Part shown: positions 40,610-51,814 of the stretch, piece after piece
Layout of the letters: the number at the start of each line of letters is the position of its first letter
Position numbering within the stretch: the first letter of the stretch is position 1
Assembly: GCF_004116385.1 (NCBI RefSeq)
Contig: NZ_PEIB01000027.1
Span: 1 to 64,000, forward strand
Length of the DNA stretch: 64,000 bases
Direction: 5' to 3'
Source of the DNA: Veronia nyctiphanis
GTDB taxonomy: Bacteria; Pseudomonadota; Gammaproteobacteria; Enterobacterales; Vibrionaceae
Translations under genes and position numbers: made by a program
Notes under the pieces: model-generated
Databases searched by the model: none
What the model saw: only the letters and a program-made list of their open reading frames with translations
What the model was told of the DNA's origin: nothing

Positions 40610-41422
40610 TCACAAGACAGTTACGAATGTATATTTATCTTCCAGTTGCTGATAGCAGATTAACCCAACTCCCAGAGATGCAAGACAGTTTTCCAGATCC
40701 GGATTTTTATCCATCTCTGGTAACACCAGATATTTACAGACATCAGGGTTACCGGCCGCATGCATCATCAACTGGCCAACCCCGGTATACAAAGACTGAG
40801 TGTCCGTTGAGGTTTTGACTTCATAGAGAGCTTTAAGGCAACCGCCAGATTCCAGTGCAAGGTCAATTTTCTGAGTGTTATAAACGTCGCCCTCCGGATG
40901 CATAAGTCCGACGAACTCGTAAAGTGCATCAACCACTGAGCCATGCCTGACTATCGCCTGACCCGACTTTCTTGCCTTGACTGACTTGCTGCCACTGAAT
41001 TCAGACGAAAAGTGTTTTGTTCCCTGCCCGACAGCATCACTGGTTTTCCTGCGGGCAAGCTTAATATCCAGCTTTGTAACAGCATATGGCCGGATCCGCT
41101 CCCAGAGCTGACTGTCAGACATCCCGTCAAGTTCGGACAGCACAGATTGATTAAGTGCAGACAAAGGACCCGGGTTACCGTTTTCATCCTTCCAGCCCTC
41201 ACGTGAGTTTTTAAGATGGCTGTCGAAACGGTCTCTGGTGTTTTTCAGGCTGTTGTAGAACTCTTTCTCTGTTCTTCCCAGGCCATATGAGGGATAAAAT
41301 TTACTGATTGCCTCCTTCCATACGGCGGTACCGAGGCAAGGTGGAGGAGACGACTGGCCAAGACGGGACAAAAAGTAACCTATCTCAGCGAGTTCTTTTT
41401 TTACGGTGTCTGAAAGATGCAT
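40610..41422 (-). CDS. PD-(D/E)XK-like nuclease of the DrmAB region, second copy
   Basis: Identical to 16839-17651; Asp187, Glu201 and Lys203 retained. Confidence 0.6.
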   Translation of the reverse strand: MHLSDTVKKELAEIGYFLSRLGQSSPPPCLGTAVWKEAISKFYPSYGLGRTEKEFYNSLKNTRDRFDSHLKNSREGWKDENGNPGPLSALNQSVLSELDGMSDSQLWERIRPYAVTKLDIKLARRKTSDAVGQGTKHFSSEFSGSKSVKARKSGQAIVRHGSVVDALYEFVGLMHPEGDVYNTQKIDLALESGGCLKALYEVKTSTDTQSLYTGVGQLMMHAAGNPDVCKYLVLPEMDKNPDLENCLASLGVGLICYQQLEDKYTFVTVL

Positions 41423-41452
41423 TAACAGTGAATCCGGAAAGAGAATTGGAAC

Positions 41453-41481
41453 AAAAAAAGTGCAGACTGAATCTGCACTTT
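41453..41481 (-). terminator. DrmAB operon terminator, second copy
   Basis: Same 10-bp stem and T-run as 17682-17710. Confidence 0.85.
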
Positions 41482-41488
41482 CTCTGGT

Positions 41489-42265
41489 CTAGCTGAAACT
41501 GCTGGATTTCTGGATCAGTTTCAGCGGACGGAGAGTTTCAAACAATGATACCATCTTCGCCCTGAATTCAGCATCCACGCACCACTCAGGAGAAAGCTTT
41601 AACATTACACCTGATTCATCGACCTCAAACCGCGACATATCAGGCAGGTGTCGCTGAAGATTCACCATTTCCCTGACGAACTGACCAACAAACTTACTCA
41701 TTCCTTTCGGGCCATTCGCATCGATCACACGGAGTGCCAGATAGCCTGATCCCTCCGGACGGTGAACAAGTGAAAGGTCAAACCCTGACAGGGGTTTTAT
41801 ACCTTCAATACTGTATGTAAAGGTTCCGGCTGACGATATAACCTCTGTAAGCCATTCATGAGAAAGGGCTTCAGTATGATTGTTATCACAGACATCCGGC
41901 ACGGCATCTGTGGAATCTGGCACTTCAATATCAATGCCGGTACTCACAGGTACCGTTTCAATAGCGGGCTCAACCGGTGCTTCTGAACCAAACACACGGT
42001 TATAAACTCTTGCCGCAATATTCTGTACGTCTTTCCGACAGTGGCCGGACAGTTTTCTTCTCTCTTCAGAAAGATAACTGTACCCGAACCTTGTCAGTGA
42101 AAAGGCGTATGCCAGGTCGTACACCTTGTCGCCAATCAATTCTGCTTTTGCAGCCCTGAGGCGCTTCAGCATTTCCGGTTCAGGATTCAGGAGTGCCAGT
42201 GCTATTGCCCGCAGAACAATTGAATTCTCATCTGTGAATGGAATATTAATCCGCTCGTTATTCAC
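41489..42265 (-). CDS. unknown protein Y of the DrmAB operon, second copy
   Basis: Identical 258-residue product to 17718-18494; GTGA overlap with X preserved. Confidence 0.6.
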   Translation of the reverse strand: MNNERINIPFTDENSIVLRAIALALLNPEPEMLKRLRAAKAELIGDKVYDLAYAFSLTRFGYSYLSEERRKLSGHCRKDVQNIAARVYNRVFGSEAPVEPAIETVPVSTGIDIEVPDSTDAVPDVCDNNHTEALSHEWLTEVISSAGTFTYSIEGIKPLSGFDLSLVHRPEGSGYLALRVIDANGPKGMSKFVGQFVREMVNLQRHLPDMSRFEVDESGVMLKLSPEWCVDAEFRAKMVSLFETLRPLKLIQKSSSFS

Positions 42266-43002
42266 GAGCTTTGTAACCGCACCTGACCATATTCTGAAGT
42301 TTTCAGGCTCGGCAACCTTACCGGAGACAGCTCAGTGAATTCATCAAGCACTGCTGCAGGAGCCCAGCCCACATCTATATTTTTGCGGGTACAGAGGCGT
42401 AAAAACTCTGAGGCAAGAACAAGCTGCTCTGAACCGGACTCAAGGGAAAGCAGGAGCCCAAGTGTATTCAGATCATCAGATAACACATTCTCAATACTTG
42501 CCATATCCCGCTGATTGTCATGTACCGACAGCCATTGATGTGCAAGTGCGAGTATGCCGTCGGCATAAGGTGCTTCTGCAAGGAATTTGTTTACGGCATC
42601 ATCACAAACATCTGTCAGCTCCGGATGATCCTGAGCCGGAGATGATGCCACCGGCTCAGGCAGCGCAGCACACCGTAATGCAGTGACATCAAAATTTTCG
42701 TAGCTTCTGTCAATAAAGTTGGCTTTAGCCTCCTCTGAGACAAACCAGGCAGTCTTCAATTGTGACAGGGGAACAAAACCCGATGGCGCTACTTTTGATG
42801 CAGATAGCTCCAAAACGATATCTTTTTTGTCTATACCGCCCACCGAACAGATTGACGAAAGCTCCTTTACACTCAAAAGAGGCGATCCGCCCAGCGTTTT
42901 ACAAAGCGCAAGCGGCACGATCTCGTAAGACAGAACGTAGCGGCGGAACGTCTTGAGAGGAATAACCGCAAAAGAGGAAAGCGCGCTGAAAGTGGTTTCC
43001 AT
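42262..43002 (-). CDS. unknown protein X of the DrmAB operon, second copy
   Basis: Identical 246-residue product to 18491-19231. Confidence 0.6.
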   Translation of the reverse strand: METTFSALSSFAVIPLKTFRRYVLSYEIVPLALCKTLGGSPLLSVKELSSICSVGGIDKKDIVLELSASKVAPSGFVPLSQLKTAWFVSEEAKANFIDRSYENFDVTALRCAALPEPVASSPAQDHPELTDVCDDAVNKFLAEAPYADGILALAHQWLSVHDNQRDMASIENVLSDDLNTLGLLLSLESGSEQLVLASEFLRLCTRKNIDVGWAPAAVLDEFTELSPVRLPSLKTSEYGQVRLQSS

Positions 43003-44375
43003 TAATTGTGTTCTCTATATTCAATCAGGTTTGATCCCTGAGCCGGTAAATAATCAAAACAGCCGGGCCTGATACCGGGGCTCTCTTTACACAGAAAGAA
43101 AAGCTCCGAGCGGGCTCTTGAGCAAATGACATACATATTCATCTTAAATGTTGTCTCATCAGTATCATCTACCGAAAACTTCTGTAGATTGGGCACGAAT
43201 ACCGCATCAAATTCAAGCCCTTTACAACTCTGTCGGTGCAGTATTGTAACCACGCCCTGGGTATCAAAAATCAGGTTCTCGCTGTCTTTGCTATTATTGC
43301 TGCTGTACAATTGTACTGTATATCCAGACAGTCTTTTTTTGAGCTCCTCTCCAAAAAAAGCAATATCCTGTAGAGAGTCGACAACAATCCCCACTTCCAG
43401 CCCCCCTCTCACATCAAGGTAGCTGGCGATATAATCCACCTGAGCTTCGTATGACGGAGATGAGACAAAAACCGGGCGGTTTCCTTCTCTTACAGGAAGA
43501 TTGGGTACACCAGTCGACAGACCTACATAAAAATGACGGGCAACCAATGCAATCTGTCGGGTATTCCGATAATTTTCAGTGAGAGAAAATTCTCTTCCTG
43601 AGCTGATTCTCAGTGCTTTCCGGATGTCGTCAAGAGAAGAGTTACTGTCAACATGAATCCGCTGATTCTCATCAGCCAGAATAGTGATGCCTCCGTTTTC
43701 CATCTCACTTCTGGCTGCTTTGAGAAAGCGAAACATATCCGGCTCAAAGTCCTGAGCCTCATCAATAATAAGATGCCCCCAGTCAACACGTTCACTGCCT
43801 TCCAGTTCGATATAACTGTCTCTCATTGACATCCAGTCATAACGCCATTTTTCGAGTTCTGGTGGCTTATAATTTTTCCCTGTCCACTTCAAATAATCAG
43901 CGGGGCAATCCTCGTAATTCTCACGAGGGACGTACCACATACCTAGTTTCCGAGAATTAGGATTGTACATCTTAGGATCCCAGCGGCCTCCCAACTTCTT
44001 CAACTCCTTATGCTCACCATATGAACAGTGAACGTAGGCACGGTCTCCCTCAAGTAAAAGGCGAGAACCATGTCCGCCCTTACCTACTATCCTGTGATTA
44101 GACCACCATTTATACATCCAGGAGTGCATCGTAGAGGTGGTAACACTGTCACCAAGATTTGCAGCAACATTCTCTGTAAAACGCTTTAGAACACGGTTAT
44201 ACATCAATACAGTCACTTTCTTTTTTCTTCGGGCCAGTGCTCCGGCCCGGAGAAATGCAATCACTGTCTTACCTGTTCCAGGTGCGCCGGAAACAAGGAT
44301 ACATCCGTCTTCAGGTGCCTCCTCAAAGATATCGAGCTGTTCATCACTGAGTTGTCTGGTATTAGGTAGCTGCAT
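43002..44375 (-). CDS. UvrD-like helicase with DUF5710-like insert, second copy
   Basis: Identical 457-residue product to 19231-20604. Confidence 0.85.
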   Translation of the reverse strand: MQLPNTRQLSDEQLDIFEEAPEDGCILVSGAPGTGKTVIAFLRAGALARRKKKVTVLMYNRVLKRFTENVAANLGDSVTTSTMHSWMYKWWSNHRIVGKGGHGSRLLLEGDRAYVHCSYGEHKELKKLGGRWDPKMYNPNSRKLGMWYVPRENYEDCPADYLKWTGKNYKPPELEKWRYDWMSMRDSYIELEGSERVDWGHLIIDEAQDFEPDMFRFLKAARSEMENGGITILADENQRIHVDSNSSLDDIRKALRISSGREFSLTENYRNTRQIALVARHFYVGLSTGVPNLPVREGNRPVFVSSPSYEAQVDYIASYLDVRGGLEVGIVVDSLQDIAFFGEELKKRLSGYTVQLYSSNNSKDSENLIFDTQGVVTILHRQSCKGLEFDAVFVPNLQKFSVDDTDETTFKMNMYVICSRARSELFFLCKESPGIRPGCFDYLPAQGSNLIEYREHN

Positions 44376-46164
44376 CAGTCAACTCCTACTGAAATAGCGT
44401 CAACCACCGGACCAAAAAATCCCCGGAATTTGTTGTCACCGATAAGCAGCTTTCTGTCCAGAAGCAGGTTGTTATATTCACAGCTGGTTTCTGAAACAGT
44501 GTACAGGAGTGGCAGGAGGACTTATTAAGCCCCATCACTCCCTGGGCCTCCATTTCACTGCAGACCGGATCATTAGAGCACCAGCCAGCAGTTTCCAGTG
44601 CTGCGAGAATAGCCGGAAAAATCCTGTCAGGCTCTCCCTGTTGAACAAGACCGCCCAGACTGCCTTCAGAATCACCATCCGCGGTGTATATCAGTATCCC
44701 GGCCTGATCATCACCTGCATAAATACGCTCACGCAATGAACCACTTGAATAACCGCTTTCGAAAGACAACTGCCTTATGAGAAGGTGGGCGAGTGTATGC
44801 AGGATTATGAACTTGGAACTCGGATCAGGCAGGTACGATGAGCACAATGGCCATGTCTGGATCGGGTATCTTCAATACGGCGTTTGAGCTCACCATCAAT
44901 ATTCGCTTCCCAGTCAAGAATACTTTTCTGGCTGAGCTCTATGAAGATACCCTCACCAAAGACCTCAATGGCTGGTAACCATGTATGACTGGTTCGCGTA
45001 TCATTCATCATCACGATGTTCTCGTTGGGCTCTATCCGCTCAAAACCACAAAATGCGCGAACTTCCCTAAGTTTATCAATGAGTACGATTTTGCTGATAA
45101 ATTTATCGAGGCCGAACGTCTCTTTCTTATCAGGGGATGTGGCCCGAGCTTGAACGTGGATGACACCTTACTTTCCACAGCAGAATCAGTCATCACCTGC
45201 CACTCTGCCGCACGAAGTTCGTGATCCTTCGGAACCCGGAATTCGCGCTTCTCCTGCTTTGAGGATGTCATTGCAGCAATAATGTCATCAGCTTTCAGCC
45301 CTGTTTCTTCCGCAATTTCACCAGAAAAAAACTTAATCCGCTTCTGGTTTTTTTCTTCAATCGCTTCACGCAAGTTATCGATATCCTGTGCATCTTTGAT
45401 TTTGCTGTATACAGGGTTACCGACACTGTGCGTATCGTATGGAATATCAAGCGCCGATGCCGTGATTGGATAATAGAGATTACTTGCACCACGCTGAAGA
45501 ACCCTTAAAGGCTCATCACAATCCCTTTCGGAATAACTTTTTGACTCCCAGGCTGAGTCGATGAGCAGCGACTCCCAAGAGCACCGGTATTAAGGATATC
45601 TGCGAGGCTGCTCTCGGCACCACAACCGGGGTTTTCACAACAGATTTTAAGTGCGCCAAGGCCGCTGCCCTTGCCTTTGGCAGAGCGGAAATAAAGATCC
45701 GGCTTATCACATATCTTTTTCGCTTCGCGATGAGCCCAGTAATCCCATGGCACATCCTGAAGATGGCCCTTCTGGCATGCCGCAACAAAACGCATTGGAA
45801 CAAGCACCCTTTTTTTACAGGAAGGATTCGAACAGACCGGGACACCACTGTCATTTTTTTCGTCATCAGAGCGCCACTTCTTCAGTTTTCTGCACTTTGG
45901 GCAGAACATCCATTTCGGAAAACGGACTGTGATGAGGGAGTTATATGGTTTAGGAGTACCGAACTGACTCTCGACAACAGGAGGCCTCTTTAATGCATAA
46001 ACCCCGGCTTCTCTGGTTAAACGTTCAAGTTTTATCTCTTCCAGCTTTTTTGGCCAGTGGGATATATCCATCACAACGAGAGACTCATCGCCAACATCCA
46101 GAATTGCACCGGGCCCGAAAGGACTGATCAGCTGTGAACTGCGGAATGATCGTGTCTTAGACAT
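44375..46164 (-). CDS. drmB: DrmB (DUF1998), second copy, four single-base gaps
   Basis: Has the C missing near 21963, so its first frame runs on to CCENPGCGAESSLADILNTG (zinc region complete) before the gap in AGCC(C)TGGG near 45548. The other three gaps (AAGG(G)TG, ACCC(C)GATC and before TACACTGTTTCAG) are shared with the first copy. With four bases added it is 1794 bp, 597 codons, ending in TGATG with the helicase start. Confidence 0.8.
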
Positions 46165-49100
46165 TGTCTTCACCTCTGACAAACAAGTTGGTTTCAGTAT
46201 CTACATTTCTCATGGAATTCAGTGTTGGCCAGGCTCTGTCTTTCAGCTGGCTCTCAAATGCCTGAATTAGTGGTTTAAACTGTTTGCCTGATTTATTGGC
46301 TTCATAATGAGTGAGTTCATCCTCACTGACCCGGTTTGACCATTCCTCTACCAGAGAATCGAGGTAATCAAATGCTGTTTTCTTTTCCTTCTCTGTCACC
46401 CCCTCCATGGCTCTCGATATACGCTCAACCAGTGACTTATAAATCTCTTTAAACTCACTGTTATTGCGGTCAAAGTTTTTCGCGCTCTGGTTGTCACGCA
46501 GGTAACCAGACACACGGACAGCAGCTATCAAGGCAGCATGCATGGCACGCTCCATCGCTGGCAGGGCCCATGGCGTCACACTGGTTGGCTCCACATACCG
46601 GTAAAGGGCCTGATGATAATTTTTGAATGACTCATAGTGAGACCTGTCACGGGGCTTTGACGGCGAGTATAAAGTCAACACGATGCCCGGTGGACGGCTT
46701 TGCTTACGACCAACCCGGCTGGATGCCTGAATATATTCTGCCGTGGCTTTGGGTTGACCGTTGATGATCATGTTGCCCAGGCGCTCAATATCCACACCAA
46801 CAGAGATCATATTTGTACATGGCAGAATATCGACAGCATCAGGGAGCCCCTTCTCAAGGTTTTTCAATACCTCAGGAATTCTTGCACCCTCAACATTGGC
46901 ACTGAGTTCCTCCACTGTATCTACCTGCCTCGGAGTGTCAGATATCACCTTAATACGTTCAGGAATATCATCACGCGACAGCGTCATTGTTTTACTGAGC
47001 TCACGCCGGCTGTTGTGATAGATAGGCAGTGTCCAGTAACTGTCCAACAGAGTATCTGCAAAGCCTTTTTCCTCAGGTGCCTGCAGCAATGCAGCAGCGG
47101 CCTGAACCAGGGCTGTCTGTCCGGTATGACCTGATGGCATCACGCCAACATACAGGCGGCCGGGGCTGTCGCTGTCTTCTTTGGAAAAGAAGGAATCGGC
47201 CTCATCAGTGCCCGATGGAGGAAAGATGTTTACACTTCGTCCGAAGAGACGGTTGGACTGCTGCGCAGCACTGCGGATAGTTGCGGTTGCCGCAATGACT
47301 TTCGGGCGTCTTCCCAGTCTCTCCATCGCTGTATCAAAACCGGCTTCATAGATACCTGCAATAGTGCCCAGAGGCCCTGAGATAAGATGAAGTTCATCCT
47401 GGATAATCAATGAGGGCGGGAGATACCTGCTGTCGCCGAAAAATATCGAAGCCTCTGCTTTCCAGGTAAGACGGGCAAACTTATCTACAGTACCGATGAG
47501 CATGCTGGGTGTTTTTTTATAAAGCCCCTCATCAACGACCTGAATTGGGAGAGAGTCGTGGAATTCACAGTCCTGAGACGGGCAGAAAAATTCGAAGTGA
47601 CTGTCATCACAACGGATACCATAGTCATCACTTTCATCAGAGTAACCTTCAGGAAATATCGAGGTCCCACACCATGGGCAGGACTGTAACTGAAAGCTGT
47701 TCTCAGGCTTTGGCGCTTCCCGCTGGGTATTGAATTTTGTGTGGGCTTTCTTGAAGTCATTGGGTGTACTGCCTTCACCTGCCCACAGGCCAAGAGAAAA
47801 TTCAGACTCACCAAGTTCAGGGATGGAAGTTCTCATCGACTCGAGGGCACATATCAGACTACCTGCTCGCTGGAACTGCTGAGAGGTAAGGAGACGCAGT
47901 GTGTAGCGCTTAATGACAGCGGTGCCTTCCCCTTCACTGCCGTATTTAAGGCGACGGAAAAGCATCTCCCAGGCAGCAACAGCAAGGTATGCTTCGGTCT
48001 TGCCGCCACCGGTAGGAAACCATAGAAGATCAACTTCATCATGAGTAGGCGGATAATTGCCCTGCTCATCAGGAATTATTGACTCAAGAACAAGCAACTG
48101 AAAGGCAAGCTGAAATGGCCGCCACTTGAAGGTACGCTTCACTTCTTCGGAAAGATAGTCAGGGGCAGTGTATCCCCAGTTTTTTTGTCTGACGGTACCG
48201 GCAAACTTACTGCCACTGTGAATCATCTGCATCAGCATTGCCTTGTTGGCAAGCCTGAATGCCAGCATTGCAGTCTCCGACTGCTTCAGTTTCCTGATAC
48301 CATCATCCATTCGCTCAGCAGCCATACGCAGTTTTGCGATCACCGACTTTTTAGCGTCTGAATAACGACTGTCCAGCACTTCCTCATCAAGCTCATCAAT
48401 CCAGGATCTGTATGCATTGATCAGTTTTTTGTACCCATCAAGAAGGTTATCAGTGGATAACGATTCGGTATCAGCAATCGCAGCGATACTAAGGATATCT
48501 TCATCAAGGTCGTGATATTTTTTATAATCAAGATCAGTGCTGAAACCTTTCACTGAGTGACAAGGCATAGATTCAGTTTTCAGAACCACAGGTGATTTAT
48601 CTGAGCCCAAGCGCCAGTCAACTGACACGCCGTGGCCAACAGCCCAGGGCACCCGCTTCCGGTATGTCATCGCCAGCTGTTTTTGCTCGTCATCCAGTTT
48701 GAAACGATCGCTGCTCGGATACTCCCTGATTGCACCGCTTACAACACTGATTTTTATACCTGACTGATAAAGGCATTTTGAGGGATCCAGTCTTTCACCG
48801 GAATTTTCTATATTAGATATTGCTACAGTGACAACTTTACCACCGCCATATGAGCGGACAGATACATCCAGTCTCGCTTTGCCATCAAAGATTTTTTCAT
48901 CCTGAACGCTTCCCCTGTTGAGGGAGATGTCCCTGACTTCAGACAGCACGGAGCGCTGCCAGACAAAATCCTGACCTTTTTTATATTGACCGGCCTCAAT
49001 CTCAAGCTTGCAGACTAAATCTGCATCAGCGGCAAAAGATATCGCCATAGAGGAAGGTTTGAAGTCATTATTCAATGACTCTGAGTCGCGATCAGAATCA

Positions 49101-49258
49101 TCTACACGGGCCGCGGCCGGAAATAATGTACCCATCAGGTAGCGTTTGTGAGGTGCATCTTCAAGCTTTTCCTCCACACCACCCGCTGGGCCTACTAACT
49201 GATCTCTTACGTAGGAAATCAGCAGATCTCTGTCTTTGAGGTAAGGGTTTTTATTCAT
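46157..49258 (-). CDS. drmA: DrmA DISARM-type helicase, second copy
   Basis: Identical 1033-residue product to 22385-25486. Confidence 0.9.
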   Translation of the reverse strand: MNKNPYLKDRDLLISYVRDQLVGPAGGVEEKLEDAPHKRYLMGTLFPAAARVDDSDRDSESLNNDFKPSSMAISFAADADLVCKLEIEAGQYKKGQDFVWQRSVLSEVRDISLNRGSVQDEKIFDGKARLDVSVRSYGGGKVVTVAISNIENSGERLDPSKCLYQSGIKISVVSGAIREYPSSDRFKLDDEQKQLAMTYRKRVPWAVGHGVSVDWRLGSDKSPVVLKTESMPCHSVKGFSTDLDYKKYHDLDEDILSIAAIADTESLSTDNLLDGYKKLINAYRSWIDELDEEVLDSRYSDAKKSVIAKLRMAAERMDDGIRKLKQSETAMLAFRLANKAMLMQMIHSGSKFAGTVRQKNWGYTAPDYLSEEVKRTFKWRPFQLAFQLLVLESIIPDEQGNYPPTHDEVDLLWFPTGGGKTEAYLAVAAWEMLFRRLKYGSEGEGTAVIKRYTLRLLTSQQFQRAGSLICALESMRTSIPELGESEFSLGLWAGEGSTPNDFKKAHTKFNTQREAPKPENSFQLQSCPWCGTSIFPEGYSDESDDYGIRCDDSHFEFFCPSQDCEFHDSLPIQVVDEGLYKKTPSMLIGTVDKFARLTWKAEASIFFGDSRYLPPSLIIQDELHLISGPLGTIAGIYEAGFDTAMERLGRRPKVIAATATIRSAAQQSNRLFGRSVNIFPPSGTDEADSFFSKEDSDSPGRLYVGVMPSGHTGQTALVQAAAALLQAPEEKGFADTLLDSYWTLPIYHNSRRELSKTMTLSRDDIPERIKVISDTPRQVDTVEELSANVEGARIPEVLKNLEKGLPDAVDILPCTNMISVGVDIERLGNMIINGQPKATAEYIQASSRVGRKQSRPPGIVLTLYSPSKPRDRSHYESFKNYHQALYRYVEPTSVTPWALPAMERAMHAALIAAVRVSGYLRDNQSAKNFDRNNSEFKEIYKSLVERISRAMEGVTEKEKKTAFDYLDSLVEEWSNRVSEDELTHYEANKSGKQFKPLIQAFESQLKDRAWPTLNSMRNVDTETNLFVRGEDNV

Positions 49259-49351
49259 AATGCCTGATAAATAGTCCAGCACCACCAGTACTGGTGACGC
49301 TAATTGTTGCTGGGTATATAGCCTGTACCTGAATGACAGCAGGATAACCAA

Positions 49352-49852
49352 AGTGCCATAGACCTTATAAAGTGTATGGAAAAACTAACATGGTCATCGT
49401 GTATTCAACAGATCCACACTGAAACTATTGCGACTGAACGCGCAACTTATAAGCACCTGTAAATGCCGTGTTGTTTAACCGGAAAAAGACTGTTTCACCC
49501 CGTTAAACAGGGGTACAAAAATGTACCCCTCAGCAACAAGTCATCCCGGCAATGAACGAAAGTGTGAAACCACACTTTCCCATCTACCGAAGCGAAAGCG
49601 TGGGTATGCGCAAACATGTACAATTTTTGGCTTTCGTGAACGTTGGTTGGCTGTAAACCTGACTTTAGACGCATGATTTGACCCTCAAAATTCATAAAAG
49701 AGGGATCCCGACGATTGATATGGAAAACACAAGGAAGTAGTATCAAAGGTTCAAACAGGAGTGACACTACTCACTATGCTGGGTTGGGACCTCTTAGTGT
49801 AGACCCTTTTACTGCTGCGCCAACAGCAATAAAAAACCATATCTGCACGTTG
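49352..49852. other. non-coding stretch with stem-loops, second copy
   Basis: Same as 25580-26080; hairpins at 49509-49530 and 49558-49579. Confidence 0.4.
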
Positions 49853-49884
49853 AAAAGCACATCTACGCAAATAGATGTGCTTTT
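49853..49884. terminator. terminator after the 56-aa gene, second copy
   Basis: Same 13-bp stem as 26081-26112. Confidence 0.8.
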
Positions 49885-50055
49885 TTATTTCTCTTTTCTA
49901 ACACCTTTGAAAGGCTTACCGTCACTTTTGACATCCATAAACCGGCCTGTCTCTGCGTCTCTTTTTACCCAGTGTCCTGAACCAGTCTGCGTCTGTGAAC
50001 GGGATCTTACTGCACCATGTCGGCGGTTATCACCTGATTTACCATTTGTTGCCAT
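49885..50055 (-). CDS. 56-aa basic protein, second copy
   Basis: Identical to 26113-26283 (MATNGKSGDNRRHG ... FKGVRKEK). Confidence 0.7.
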   Translation of the reverse strand: MATNGKSGDNRRHGAVRSRSQTQTGSGHWVKRDAETGRFMDVKSDGKPFKGVRKEK

Positions 50056-50085
50056 ATGAAGCCCTCTCTATTTACAAATCAATCA

Positions 50086-50218
50086 GTTAAGGCTTACCTT
50101 AACAATGAGAATCTTATAGCACCTATCTTATTCGATCAATACACAAACACATAAAAAATCACAAAAAACACTTAACACGTATATTTATGATACGTGCATG
50201 AACAATTCATGCTAGAAT
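50086..50218. promoter_or_regulatory. operator dyads before the WYL regulator, second copy
   Basis: GTTAAGG/CCTTAAC at 50086-50103, CACGTAT/ATACGTG at 50176-50196, GCATGAA/TTCATGC at 50196-50212 and TAGAAT at 50213-50218, as at 26314-26446. Confidence 0.6.
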
Positions 50219-50258
50219 AGAGCCTATAAAAGACAAAAAAAACAATGACTAAGTAGCT

Positions 50259-51182
50259 ATGAATTTTTTTGACATACAGAAGAAAGATGTTGTGCTTGCG
50301 GACCGCATGGCTTACATAGATTTTAAATTAAGGTTCACCGGTTCAATCAACCGCTCGGATCTCAACGAGATATTCGGACTGGCGGAAGCTGCTGCATCCA
50401 AAATGATGACTAAATATCAGGAGTTCAAGCCAGGTAATATGACATATGACAGGGCTAAAAGAGCTAATACGATTGTCCAAAAGAAATTCTCGCCATTGAT
50501 TGACGTCGATGCCGAAACTGCTCTGGGTATGCTGGCTAACGGGTTTAACAGAAATAAACTGGGCGGAAAGCCAATGCTCCCATATCAGAGGCTGGGGAAA
50601 ATAGAAAAGCAGCTGGATACTGAGAGTGTTGCAAAAATAACGCGGGCTATAACAACAGGAAACGCAATTACCACTGTATATCTGTCTGAAAACAGTGATA
50701 TGCATGGACGAAGAGAGTTATTTCCCCTGGCTATTGTCTATGACGGAAACCATTGGATTTTCAGGGCATATGAAGCTTCAGGTAACAAAGCACTGAAGTT
50801 TAAAAACTACGCTTTTTCAAGAGCCACGAAAGTAATTGAAAAGCATGATAACAAAAGGGACGTTACACAAACACTGGGCGCCGATACTGAATGGAATACA
50901 CAGGTCCCGCTTGTATTAGTTCCGCACCCAGACAGAACACCTAAGGAAGTTGACAGAATAAAAGCGGACTTTGGGTTTAAGGACCAGAGTAAGCTGATAA
51001 TTACAGAGAAAGTTGCATTGCTCTGGATGATAAACAAGCAATGGTCAATAGATGACCGCAGCGATGAGCAGATAAAAAAGGACAACAATGAGATTGAAAA
51101 AGGTCTAAAAAAATCGCCTTACTACAACTTCAAGTTAGAAAATAAAGAGATGCTCGATATCGTAATAGCTAACTTAAAGTAA
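50259..51182 (+). CDS. brxR: BrxR/CapW-like WYL regulator, second copy
   Basis: Identical 307-residue product to 26487-27410. Confidence 0.85.
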   Translation: MNFFDIQKKDVVLADRMAYIDFKLRFTGSINRSDLNEIFGLAEAAASKMMTKYQEFKPGNMTYDRAKRANTIVQKKFSPLIDVDAETALGMLANGFNRNKLGGKPMLPYQRLGKIEKQLDTESVAKITRAITTGNAITTVYLSENSDMHGRRELFPLAIVYDGNHWIFRAYEASGNKALKFKNYAFSRATKVIEKHDNKRDVTQTLGADTEWNTQVPLVLVPHPDRTPKEVDRIKADFGFKDQSKLIITEKVALLWMINKQWSIDDRSDEQIKKDNNEIEKGLKKSPYYNFKLENKEMLDIVIANLK

Positions 51183-51663
51183 TATCTGCGAACAGGCCTT
51201 TAATTCGACAAATACCTTACTAACACCGCGGCCAACCCGCGCTGTGCCCACCTATAAAACACCACATAAACGGAAAAGATCACAGAACTGACAACACCAG
51301 ATATGCCCTGCCCTTTCACCTTGTGGGGCGCAGCCTGGGCGGGTGGGGGATGCGGTGGCTTTTGCGTGATACTGGCTGGCCAGAAACGCACGGCGGCAAA
51401 GCCGGCGCTGCCTGCGCGAAGCACGGCAGGAAAAGCGACGGAGAGAGGAACCTGAACCTGCGGAAAATTTAACATAACTTCGCGCAATACGGCGAAGCCG
51501 AACGGCGCGCAGCGACGGCGTATTGTGACCAAGTTATGTTAAGGCAGACATTATGCAGGGCGGAACGACCGGAATAATGGCTGACGTAATTTGAGCACTG
51601 CCTCTGGGGTCAGCAAGGAGACAGACTGTCCGCAGCAATCAACCGACTTAACAACCACCCGAT
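51183..51663. other. non-coding stretch with attC-like palindrome, second copy
   Basis: TTAACATAACTT/AAGTTATGTTAA pair at 51469-51480 and 51531-51542. This copy has the C missing at 27562 (GCAGCCTGGGC). Confidence 0.45.
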
Positions 51664-51729
51664 CCTGCCGCACGGCCTTTGTGTCTTAGCAAAGGCCGTA
51701 CTTCGCCTTGTAGCGTTGCAACCGAAGCA
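51664..51729. repeat. direct repeat left of DUF262-HNH, second copy
   Basis: As 27891-27956. Confidence 0.6.
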
Positions 51730-51814
51730 CCGAACGAATGAAAACATTTGTAGTTTATGTTTATACAACGATACGCAATATTTAGCCTGCTACGAAACTC
51801 ACCAAGTTATAGTG